The notes under the pieces were generated by a model, which saw only the letters and a list, made by a program, of their open reading frames with translations, was not told the origin of the DNA and did no database searches. 64,000 nt of DNA from Clavibacter michiganensis (GTDB taxonomy: Bacteria; Actinomycetota; Actinomycetes; Actinomycetales; Microbacteriaceae), in the NCBI RefSeq assembly GCF_002151125.1, contig NZ_MDJZ01000001.1, forward strand, positions 1-64,000, in the 5' to 3' direction. Positions 35,736 through 44,643 of this stretch are shown here, piece after piece. A program made the translations under genes and the position numbers. Positions within the stretch are counted from its first letter, which is position 1; each line of letters opens with the position of its first letter.

Positions 35736-36371
35736 GTGGCAGCCCAGGATCCGCACCGCCGCCAGGACCTGCTGGCCCACATCCTCGATCACCTCCGCGC
35801 CCACCCGCTCCAGTCGGTGACCTTCCGCGGCCTCGCCGACGCGTTGGGCGAGAGCACGTTCGTGCTCGTCTACCACTTCGGATCCAAGGAGCGGCTGCTC
35901 GAGGCCGCGATGGACGCCATCGACCAGCGGCAGGCCGAGATGGTGGAGGGCGATCCGCGGGAGATCCGGCCCGAGGAGCTCCGCGAGTGGACGACCCGCG
36001 CCTGGCGCTGGCGCCTCACCGACGTGAACCGCGACTTCCAGCGCCTCGAGTTCGAGGCGGCCCTCCTCCGCACGCGCGACGGCATCGTCCGGCCGCACGC
36101 CATCGCGAGCGTCACCGCGTGGCGCCGCTTCGGCCTCGAGTGGATGCTCGCCCACGGCGTCCCCGAGGACGTCGCCGTCGACACGGCCGACCTCCTGCAG
36201 GCGGGGTCCTACGGCCTCCAGTTCGACTTCGTGATCTCGGGCGACCGCGACCGGGCGATGCGCGGCTTCGAGGCGCTCATCGACGCGTTCACCCCGCGCA
36301 TCGAGCCGTGGCTCGACCTGGCCGAGGCGGCGGGTGCCGTGCTGCCGCCCGGGGCGCCGCCCGCCGCCTGA
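35736..36371 (+). CDS. TetR-family transcriptional regulator
   Basis: The 211-residue protein has an N-terminal TetR helix-turn-helix: VTFRGLADALG near residue 28, then FVLVYHFGSKERLLEAAM as the recognition helix and its support. The C-terminal ligand domain is all-helical and not diagnostic. The GTG start is fixed by a -10 box at the right distance. It lies between mazG and hisS. Its target is unknown, and autoregulation is likely from family habit only. Confidence 0.85.
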   Translation: MAAQDPHRRQDLLAHILDHLRAHPLQSVTFRGLADALGESTFVLVYHFGSKERLLEAAMDAIDQRQAEMVEGDPREIRPEELREWTTRAWRWRLTDVNRDFQRLEFEAALLRTRDGIVRPHAIASVTAWRRFGLEWMLAHGVPEDVAVDTADLLQAGSYGLQFDFVISGDRDRAMRGFEALIDAFTPRIEPWLDLAEAAGAVLPPGAPPAA

Positions 36372-36377
36372 CAGAAT
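36372..36377 (+). promoter_or_regulatory. -10-like box of hisS, leaderless start
   Basis: CAGAAT begins right after the TetR stop codon and is six bases from the hisS ATG. Confidence 0.45.
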
Positions 36378-36383
36378 CGGGGG

Positions 36384-37688
36384 ATGCCCCAGCAGATCAC
36401 GCCGCCCCGCGGCATGCGCGACTTCCTGCCCGCCGAGAAGGCCCGCCGCGAGCAGGCGCTCGCCATCATCCGCCGCACCTACCGGGCGCACGGCTTCGAC
36501 GAGATCGAGACGCCCGTGGTCGAGGAGTCCGGCCGGCTGCACGCGGGCCTCGGCGGCGACAACGAGAAGCTCGCCTACTCGGTGCTCAAGCGCGGCCTCT
36601 CGGGCGACGACCTGCGCGCGGCCGCGGACTCCGGCGACGTGCTCGCCCTCTCCGACCTCGGGCTGCGCTTCGACCTCACGGTGCCGCTCGCGCGCTTCTA
36701 CGCGTCGCACCGTGCGGAGCTGCCGGGCGTCTTCCGGTCCATCCAGGCCGCGCCCGTCTGGCGCGCCGAGCGCCCGCAGAAGGGCCGCTACCGCCAGTTC
36801 ATGCAGTGCGACATCGACGTCATCGGCGAGGCGGGGCAGCTGGCCGAGGTCGAGCTGATCTCCGCCACGGCGGCCACGCTCGCGGCCCTCGGCCTGACCG
36901 GCTGCACCATCCGCGTGAACGACCGGCGCATCCTCGCCGGGATCCTCGACTCCTGCGGCTTCGCGCCCGACCGCCAGGCGCAGGCGCTCATCAGCATCGA
37001 CAAGCTCGACAAGATCGGCGCGGCGGGCGTCGTCGCGGAGCTCGCCGAGGGCGGGGCCGACGCGGCGGCGGTGCTGGGCGGGATCCTCGAGCGCATCGAG
37101 CCCGCGCTCGCCGACGGCGGCGTGCCGCTCACGACCGAGGCGATCACCGGGATCCTCCCCGAGGGCGTCGACCCGGACGCGGTCGCCGACCTCGAGACCC
37201 TCGCCGACGCGCTCGTCGGCCTGCCCGAGGGCGTCACGCTCCGCTTCGACCCGACCCTCGTGCGCGGCATGGGCTACTACACGGGCACGATCTTCGAGAT
37301 CGCGCACCCGGCGTCCGGCAGCTCGGTGGGCGGCGGAGGCCGCTACGACGGCATGATCGGCCGCTTCCTCGGCCAGGACGTGCCGGCGGCCGGCTTCTCC
37401 ATCGGCTTCGAGCGCATCGTCGACCTCGCCGTCCTGCCCGAGGCGGAGGACGGCGACGCCATCGCCCTCGTGCACGACCGGCGCACGCCGGTCGCCGTGC
37501 TCGCCCGGCTCAAGGCGGAGCTCGTCGCGTCCGGCCGGCGCGTGCGCCTGGAGCCGCGCCCCAAGAACGTGGCCCCGCTCCTGGAGGCGCTGCGCGTCCA
37601 GGGCTTCCGCACCTTCGCGTCGGTCGACGCGGACACGACGGATGCGGCGGCCCTGCGGGAGCGCCCGCTCGAGGCCCCGCGCGGCTGA
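36384..37688 (+). CDS. hisS: Histidyl-tRNA synthetase
   Basis: The 434-residue class II synthetase has PRGMRDFLP at residues 6-14, the motif 2 region with WRAERPQKGRYRQFMQCDID near residue 125, the histidine-binding segment TLVRGMGYYTG near residue 290 and GGGRYDGMI in motif 3. It charges tRNA-His. The C-terminal anticodon domain is complete. Six bases separate a -10-like CAGAAT from the ATG. Confidence 0.97.
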   Translation: MPQQITPPRGMRDFLPAEKARREQALAIIRRTYRAHGFDEIETPVVEESGRLHAGLGGDNEKLAYSVLKRGLSGDDLRAAADSGDVLALSDLGLRFDLTVPLARFYASHRAELPGVFRSIQAAPVWRAERPQKGRYRQFMQCDIDVIGEAGQLAEVELISATAATLAALGLTGCTIRVNDRRILAGILDSCGFAPDRQAQALISIDKLDKIGAAGVVAELAEGGADAAAVLGGILERIEPALADGGVPLTTEAITGILPEGVDPDAVADLETLADALVGLPEGVTLRFDPTLVRGMGYYTGTIFEIAHPASGSSVGGGGRYDGMIGRFLGQDVPAAGFSIGFERIVDLAVLPEAEDGDAIALVHDRRTPVAVLARLKAELVASGRRVRLEPRPKNVAPLLEALRVQGFRTFASVDADTTDAAALRERPLEAPRG

Positions 37689-39086
<1,398 letters not shown>

Positions 39087-39091
39087 TCCGT

Positions 39092-39129
39092 CCGGCCCGC
39101 CCGCGCCTCCCGGGGCGCGGGCGGGCCGG
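39092..39129 (+). terminator. Terminator hairpin after eno
   Basis: A 16-bp perfect GC stem with a six-base loop starts five bases after the eno stop codon. Confidence 0.75.
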
Positions 39130-39184
39130 CCGCGTTCCACCGCCGCACCCGGCACCGCACGACACGACACACGAAGGAGGAGCG

Positions 39185-39742
39185 ATGGCCCGCTTCCCCG
39201 GCCTCGACACCCTCCGCGCGCGCCGCTCCCCGCGTCCGCGCACCGAGCGCGTCCCCGTGGCGCTGCCCGAGGACGACGCCCCCTCCGGCAACTGGCTGCG
39301 CAGCATGCGCTTCTCCGGGTTCTCGGTGATGGTGCTCGTGCTCCTCGTCCTCACGGTCGTCGTGCTCGCCCCGGGCCTGCGCATCTACCTCGAGCAGCGG
39401 CAGCAGCTCAGCAGCCTGCAGAGCGCGGTGGACGCCCAGGAGGGCACCATCGCCCAGCTCCAGGACCAGCGCGCCCGCTACGACGACCCCGCGTTCCTCA
39501 AGGCCCAGGTCCGCGACCGCCTCTTCTACGTGATGCCCGGCGAGACGAGCTACCTCGTCCGCGGGCTGCCCGCCACGGACGGCGACGCCACCACGACGCC
39601 CGACGGCGAGCCCATCAGCGCCGACCTGCAGGAGACGAAGCAGGACTGGGTGCAGGCCCTGCTCGGATCCGCGCTCACGAGCGCCCTCAGCGACACCCCG
39701 CCCGACCAGCTCCAGGGATCCGTCCAGGGAGGCGACCAGTGA
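39185..39742 (+). CDS. Septum formation initiator, FtsB/DivIC family
   Basis: The 185-residue protein has a basic N-terminal segment of about 45 residues, one membrane helix near residues 45-65 and then a coiled coil (YLEQRQQLSSLQSAVDAQE) ending in a region with DDPAFLKAQVRDRLFYVMPGE, the usual FtsB/DivIC signature. It should join the FtsL/FtsQ complex at the division site. A near-perfect AAGGAGGAG ribosome site precedes the ATG. The eno-ftsB-DUF501 order is typical of actinobacteria. The 3' end overlaps the next gene by 4 bp. Confidence 0.9.
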   Translation: MARFPGLDTLRARRSPRPRTERVPVALPEDDAPSGNWLRSMRFSGFSVMVLVLLVLTVVVLAPGLRIYLEQRQQLSSLQSAVDAQEGTIAQLQDQRARYDDPAFLKAQVRDRLFYVMPGETSYLVRGLPATDGDATTTPDGEPISADLQETKQDWVQALLGSALTSALSDTPPDQLQGSVQGGDQ

Positions 39743-40254
39743 CCCGACCCCCCTTCGACCCGCCGTCCGAGCGCGACGTGCGCGTCGTCTCCGCCCAGCT
39801 CGGCCGCCCGGCCCGCGACGTGGTCGGCATCGCCGCCCGCTGCGTCTGCGGCAACCCCACCGTCGTGAGCACCGCCCCGCGCCTCGCCGACGGCACGCCG
39901 TTCCCCACGCTCTACTACCTGTGCCACCCCGCGGCCACCGCCGCGATCTCGCACCTCGAGGCCGAGCACGTCATGGCCGAGCTGCAGGACGACCTCGCGG
40001 AGGACGAGGCGCTGCGCGACGCGTACGCCGCCGCCCACGCGTCCTACCTCGCCGACCGCGAGTCGATCCTCGTGGTGCCCGAGCTCGAAGGCGTGTCCGC
40101 GGGCGGCATGCCCGTGCGCGTCAAGTGCCTGCACGCCCTCGCCGGCCACGCGCTCGCGGCGGGACCGGGCGTCAACCCCATCGGCGACATCGCGCTCGCC
40201 CGGGCCTCCTGGTCGCCGGACGTCTGCGAGTGCGCCGACCCCCACGCGGCATGA
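39739..40254 (+). CDS. DUF501 family protein
   Basis: The 171-residue protein matches DUF501 by size, place and sequence: GRPARDVVGIAARCVCGNP near residue 24, an FPTLYYLCHP segment near residue 54 and VKCLHALAGHALAAGPGVNPIGD near residue 128. Six conserved cysteines and histidines suggest a metal site, but the role is unknown. It is found next to ftsB and eno across actinobacteria. The GTG start overlaps the ftsB-like stop, and the stop overlaps the next ATG. Confidence 0.88.
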   Translation: MTRPPFDPPSERDVRVVSAQLGRPARDVVGIAARCVCGNPTVVSTAPRLADGTPFPTLYYLCHPAATAAISHLEAEHVMAELQDDLAEDEALRDAYAAAHASYLADRESILVVPELEGVSAGGMPVRVKCLHALAGHALAAGPGVNPIGDIALARASWSPDVCECADPHAA

Positions 40255-41564
40255 CCCCCGCGACCGGCATGCCGGCGTCCGGCATCCCCGCGTCCGACCC
40301 GCGGGCGTCGTCCCGGCCCGGTCGTCGCCTGGCGCGCACGGCCCTCGTCGGGATCCTCGCCCTCCTCGCGGTGCTGCCCGCCGCGACCCCCGCGCACGCG
40401 GATCCGGTGCGCGAGCGCGAGTACTGGCTCGCCGACTACGGCATCGAGCAGGCGTGGCAGACCACGCGCGGCGAGGGCGTGAAGGTCGCCGTCATCGACA
40501 CGGGCGTCGACTCCTCCGTCGCCGACCTCCGCGGCGCGGTCGCGGGCGGCACCGACGTGTCGGGCATCGGATCCCCGGACGGCTCGAAGCCCGTCGGCGC
40601 CTCGAGCGAGCACGGCACCATGGTCGCCTCGCTCCTCGCCGGCCGCGGCACGGGCACCGGATCCGGCGTGATCGGCGTCGCTCCCGCCGCGAGCCTCCTC
40701 AGCGTCTCGGTCGCGCTCGGCGGCCCGACCCCGGGCGCCCGCGACGAGGACGCGCAGATCGCCGACGCCGTCCGCTGGGCCGTCGACAACGGCGCGAGCG
40801 TCATCAACATGTCCCTCACCCGCAACTCGCTCGACTGGCCGGAGAGCTGGGACCGCGCCTTCCTCTACGCGTACGAGCACGACGTGGTCGTCGTCGCGGC
40901 GGCCGGCAACCGGGGGAGCGGCACCACCGAGGTGGGCGCGCCCGCCACGATCCCCGGCGTGCTCGCGGTCGCGGGCGTCGACCGGGCGGGTGCCGCGAGC
41001 TTCGACGCGTCGTCGCAGGGCATCACGATCGCGGTCGCCGCTCCCAGCGAGCAGCTCGTGGGCGTCGAGCCCGGCGGCCGCTACGTGCAGTGGAGCGGCA
41101 CGAGCGGCGCGGCGCCCCTCGTCTCCGGCGTGGTGGCGCTCGTGCGGGCGGCGCACCCGGAGTTGAAGGCCGACGACGTGGTCGAGCGCGTGCTCGCGAC
41201 CGCGCGGCAGAAGGGCCAGCCGGAGATCTACGGCCGGGGCCTCGTCGACGCGGCCGCCGCCGTGACCGCCGACGTCGCGCCCGCGAGCGGCAAGCCCCTC
41301 GGCGACCTCGCGGAGTGGGTGCGCCTGTACCGGCGCGCGCCCGTCGCCACGCCGGATCCCGCCGCCTCCGCCACCCCGGACGCCGCGCCCACGGTCCCCG
41401 CCGACGCCCCCACCGCGGACCCCGCGGCCGACGCGCTGCCGACCGCGGGCGAGCTCCGCCAGGTGGGGATCCCGGCCCTCGTCCTCTCGGTGTTCGCGGC
41501 GCTCGCGGCCGCGATGGCCGTCGTCGCGTCCCGGCATTTCAGACGGCTGCTCCGGAAGGGGTAG
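40251..41564 (+). CDS. Secreted, membrane-tethered S8 family serine protease
   Basis: The 437-residue protein has an N-terminal signal helix (about residues 28-45, ending AHA) and a subtilase domain with all three catalytic residues: Asp in VAVIDTGVD near residue 83, His in SEHGTMVAS near residue 121 and Ser in SGTSGAAPLVSG near residue 285. A Pro-Ala-Thr stalk and a C-terminal membrane helix with a basic tail follow, so the protease faces outward, like mycosins. No ESX genes are nearby. It overlaps DUF501 by 4 bp. Confidence 0.9.
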   Translation: MTPATGMPASGIPASDPRASSRPGRRLARTALVGILALLAVLPAATPAHADPVREREYWLADYGIEQAWQTTRGEGVKVAVIDTGVDSSVADLRGAVAGGTDVSGIGSPDGSKPVGASSEHGTMVASLLAGRGTGTGSGVIGVAPAASLLSVSVALGGPTPGARDEDAQIADAVRWAVDNGASVINMSLTRNSLDWPESWDRAFLYAYEHDVVVVAAAGNRGSGTTEVGAPATIPGVLAVAGVDRAGAASFDASSQGITIAVAAPSEQLVGVEPGGRYVQWSGTSGAAPLVSGVVALVRAAHPELKADDVVERVLATARQKGQPEIYGRGLVDAAAAVTADVAPASGKPLGDLAEWVRLYRRAPVATPDPAASATPDAAPTVPADAPTADPAADALPTAGELRQVGIPALVLSVFAALAAAMAVVASRHFRRLLRKG

Positions 41565-41601
41565 CCTGATTTCGACCACAACCTGCAGGGAGTCATCCAT
41601 C

Positions 41602-43092
41602 GTGCCCAAAATCCTGATCGTCGGCGGCGGCTACGCCGGTTTCTACACGGCATGGAAGCTCGAGTCGCACCTCCGATCCGGCGAGGCCGAGGTCACCATG
41701 GTCGACCCGCTGCCGTACATGACGTACCAGCCGTTCCTGCCCGAGGTGGTCTCCGGATCCATCGAGCCCCGCCACGCGGTCGTCTCGCAGCGGCGCCACC
41801 TCCGCACGACCAACGTCGTCACGGCCAAGGTCACGGGCATCGACCACGCGTCGAAGACCGCGACCATCACGCCGCCGGTGGGCGAGCCGTACGAGTTCCA
41901 GTACGACATCATCGTCGTCACCGCGGGCAGCGTCTCCCGCACGTTCCCGATCCCGGGCGTCGCGGACGAGGCCATCGGCCTGAAGACCATCGAGGAGGCC
42001 GTCGCCATCCGCGACCGCATCTTCGCCAACTTCGACCGCGCGGCCACGCTGCCGGCCGGCCCCGAGCGCGACCGCCTCCTCACCTTCGTGGTGGTCGGCG
42101 GCGGCTTCGCGGGCATCGAGGTCTTCGCCGAGATGCGCAGCATCGCGAGCGACCTCGTGAAGAAGTACCCCGAGATCGACTTCGAGGACACGCACTTCCA
42201 CCTCATCGAGGCGATGGGCCGCATCATGCCCGAGGTGTCCCTCGAGACGAGCCACTGGGTGCTCAAGAACCTCGCCGAGCGCGGCGCGCTCGTGCACCTC
42301 GACACGCAGCTCAAGTCCGCCGTCGGCGGCGTGGTCGAGCTGTCGACCGGCGAGTCGTTCGAGTCCGACGTCATCGTCTGGACCGCGGGCGTCATGGCCA
42401 GCCCCATGCTCAAGAACACCGACCTGCCGATCGAGGAGCGCGGGCGTCTGCGCGTGCGCGCCGACGGTCGCGTCGAGGGCGACGACGGCATCGTGGCGGA
42501 CGCCTGGGGCGCCGGCGACGTGGCGGCCACCCCCGACCTCACGGGCGGCGGCGTCGGCGGCTTCTGCGTGCCCAACGCGCAGCACGCTGTCCGCCAGGGC
42601 AAGCTCATGGCGAAGAACCTCACCGCGAGCCTCCGCGGGGAGGGCATCACCGACTACTTCCACAAGAACCTCGGCGCCGTCGCGGGACTCGGCCTGTACC
42701 AGGGCGCGTTCCAGTCCGGCAAGCTCGGCATCACGGGCTTCCCCGCCTGGGTCATGCACCGCGGCTACCACGGCCTCGCGATCCCGTCCTTCGAGCGCAA
42801 GGCGCGCGTCGTCACCGGCTGGGTGAACAACCTGGTCTGGGGCCGCGACATCGTCTCCATCGAGGCACGCGAGACCCCGCGCACCGCGTTCGAGACGTTC
42901 GCGTCGCGCCCGCGCCCCGCCGCGGACGCCGCCCCGGCCGCTCCCGCCGAGAAGAAGGAGGCGGCGCCCGCCAAGAAGGCCGCCGACGACAAGGCCGACG
43001 CGCCCGCCGAGGGCGAGAAGTCGCCGGCGCTCGCGGGCAGCTACAGCTCCTCGCCCAGCGTGGAGAACGCGGAAGAGAAGCCCTCGGCCTGA
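41602..43092 (+). CDS. ndh: Type II NADH:quinone oxidoreductase
   Basis: The 496-residue flavoprotein has FAD-binding GGGYAGFYTA near residue 8 and the NADH site VVGGGFAGIEVFAE near residue 164. The late segment GGGVGGFCVPNAQHAVRQG near residue 315 and amphipathic C-terminal helices fit membrane-associated NDH-2. It passes electrons from NADH to menaquinone without pumping protons. A Lys-Ala-Asp-rich tail of about 60 residues is extra to the family core. AGGGAG lies before the GTG. A TAGCCT hexamer at 41561-41566 may be its -10. Confidence 0.92.
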   Translation: MPKILIVGGGYAGFYTAWKLESHLRSGEAEVTMVDPLPYMTYQPFLPEVVSGSIEPRHAVVSQRRHLRTTNVVTAKVTGIDHASKTATITPPVGEPYEFQYDIIVVTAGSVSRTFPIPGVADEAIGLKTIEEAVAIRDRIFANFDRAATLPAGPERDRLLTFVVVGGGFAGIEVFAEMRSIASDLVKKYPEIDFEDTHFHLIEAMGRIMPEVSLETSHWVLKNLAERGALVHLDTQLKSAVGGVVELSTGESFESDVIVWTAGVMASPMLKNTDLPIEERGRLRVRADGRVEGDDGIVADAWGAGDVAATPDLTGGGVGGFCVPNAQHAVRQGKLMAKNLTASLRGEGITDYFHKNLGAVAGLGLYQGAFQSGKLGITGFPAWVMHRGYHGLAIPSFERKARVVTGWVNNLVWGRDIVSIEARETPRTAFETFASRPRPAADAAPAAPAEKKEAAPAKKAADDKADAPAEGEKSPALAGSYSSSPSVENAEEKPSA

Positions 43093-43107
43093 TCCTCCCG
43101 CAGCACC

Positions 43108-43145
43108 GACGACGGCCCGCAGGCACCAGCCTGCGGGCCGTCGTC
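43108..43145 (+). terminator. Terminator hairpin after ndh
   Basis: A 17-bp perfect stem with a four-base loop (ACCA) lies 15 bp after the stop codon, the strongest simple hairpin in the window. Confidence 0.85.
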
Positions 43146-43206
43146 ATGCCCGGCGCTCCCGCATCCGCCCGCCGACCGTAGGCTGTCGGGAGCGCCGAGG
43201 CGCCAT

Positions 43207-43281
43207 GCCCCCGTAGTCCAATTGGCAGAGACGGGCGACTTAAAATCGCTACAGGTCAGGGTTCGAGTCCCTGCGGGGGCA
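43207..43281 (+). tRNA. tRNA with UAA anticodon (Leu by codon), class I shape
   Basis: The 75-base cloverleaf has a perfect 7-bp acceptor (GCCCCCG with CGGGGGC), anticodon stem GGCGA/TCGCT with loop CTTAAAA, anticodon TAA, and a perfect T stem CAGGG/CCCTG. Discriminator is A, as leucyl-tRNA synthetase prefers. The D stem is only three pairs. The variable region is about six bases, whereas leucine tRNAs normally have a long variable arm. CCA is not encoded (ACCG follows). Aminoacid identity is therefore uncertain. Confidence 0.8.
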
Positions 43282-43319
43282 CCGCTCGCCGTCGCGCACG
43301 ACGCGCTCCGCCACCACTG

Positions 43320-43340
43320 GGACGACCACCGAGGTCGTCC
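43320..43340 (+). terminator. Hairpin after the UAA tRNA
   Basis: An 8-bp stem GGACGACC/GGTCGTCC with a five-base loop lies 38 bp after the tRNA; it may be the tRNA terminator. Confidence 0.4.
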
Positions 43341-43446
43341 GCGTAGCGCCACTTAGTGCGTCCCCTATTGATCCGGCCACGTAAGCTGAGTGCGCCCGTC
43401 GAATCGGGTGCCGTGGACGGGGGTCCACATCGGCGAGGGGGCGGGG

Positions 43447-44643
43447 ATGAGTCTGATCGAGGACGCGCGGGCGACCGCGGCTCAGCGTGCCGTCGAGGCC
43501 CTGGGGCTGCTCGACGGGCCACCCGAGGAGCGCTTCGACCGGGTCACCCGCCTCGCCCGCACGGCGTTCGACGTCCCGCTCTCGACCATCGGCCTCGCCG
43601 ACCACGACCGCATCTGGTTCGCCTCCTGCGCCGGTGCCGAGGTGTCCGAGACGCCCATCAGCAGCGTCTTCTGCGACACCACCGTGCGCGAGGAGCGCGT
43701 GCTCGTCGTCGAGGACGCCCAGATCCACCCCGTGTTCCGGCACCTGCCGAGCGTGGCGGGGGAGCCGCACATCCGCTTCTACGCCGGGCACCCGCTGCGC
43801 GACTCGGAGGGCGTGGTCGTCGGCACCTTCTGCCTCTACGACGTCCAGCCGCGCGGCCTCGACGCCGCCCAGCTCGCGCTCTTCGCCGAGCTGGCCGAGT
43901 GGGTGCAGCGCGAGCTCGTCGCGAGCGTCGAGATGGAGCGAGCCCAGCAGGTGCAGTCGGCCCTGCTGCCGGCCGCCGCGGTGGAGGTCCCCGGCTACGA
44001 GATCGCGGCCGTGTGCGTGCCCGCGCTGGTGGTGGGCGGCGACTTCTACGACTACGAGCGGACGGCATCCGGCCTCCGCTTCTCCATCGCGGACGTGATG
44101 GGCAAGGGCACCGGCGCCGCGATCCTCACCGCCACGGTGCGCGCCGTCCTCCGCGGCATGGCGAGCACCGCCGACCGCTACGGCGCGGGCGCCCTCGAGG
44201 ACACGGGCCTCATGGTCACGGACGCGGCCCGCACCCTCGACGCCGACCTCGACCGCACCGGGTCCTTCGTCACCCTGCAGCACGGGCACCTCGACCAGGC
44301 GTCCGGGCTGCTCCGCTACGCGGACGCGGGGCACGGGCTGACGATCGTCGTCCACCCCGACGGCCGCGTCACCCACCTCGACACGAGCGACCTGCCCGTC
44401 GGCATCGATCCCGACCACCGCTGGGAGGAGCGCCACGTCGTGCTCGCGCGGGGCGACACCTTCGTCACCTTCAGCGACGGCCTGTTCGACATGTTCGGCG
44501 GCAGCGACCCGGCGTTCGCGTCCATCGGCCGGCTCGTGACCGAGGCCGGCGGCGTGCACGCGCTCGTGGAGCGGGTGCGCACGCTCGCCTCGGCCGGCAC
44601 CCCGCTCGACGACGTGACCGTCCTCGCCGTGAGCCGCGCATGA
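43447..44643 (+). CDS. GAF-SpoIIE (PP2C-type) phosphatase, RsbU-like
   Basis: The 398-residue protein has a GAF sensor domain (about residues 25-160, with SSVFCDTTVREERVLVVEDA). A short helical linker reads VEMERAQQVQSALLP, and a SpoIIE/PP2C phosphatase domain follows from about residue 185. Metal-binding acidic motifs are present: GGDFYD, IADVMGKGTGAA, YADAGH and TFSDGLFDM. It should dephosphorylate the phosphoserine of the STAS protein encoded two genes later, on a signal sensed by GAF. It is the first gene of a five-gene operon. A TAAGCT hexamer at 43382-43387 is a possible -10. It overlaps the next gene by 4 bp. Confidence 0.9.
   Translation: MSLIEDARATAAQRAVEALGLLDGPPEERFDRVTRLARTAFDVPLSTIGLADHDRIWFASCAGAEVSETPISSVFCDTTVREERVLVVEDAQIHPVFRHLPSVAGEPHIRFYAGHPLRDSEGVVVGTFCLYDVQPRGLDAAQLALFAELAEWVQRELVASVEMERAQQVQSALLPAAAVEVPGYEIAAVCVPALVVGGDFYDYERTASGLRFSIADVMGKGTGAAILTATVRAVLRGMASTADRYGAGALEDTGLMVTDAARTLDADLDRTGSFVTLQHGHLDQASGLLRYADAGHGLTIVVHPDGRVTHLDTSDLPVGIDPDHRWEERHVVLARGDTFVTFSDGLFDMFGGSDPAFASIGRLVTEAGGVHALVERVRTLASAGTPLDDVTVLAVSRA

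Noticed and set aside
43207-43281. tRNA pseudogene
   Set aside because: The acceptor, anticodon and T stems are perfect or nearly so and the invariant loop bases are present, so decay is unlikely despite the short variable arm.
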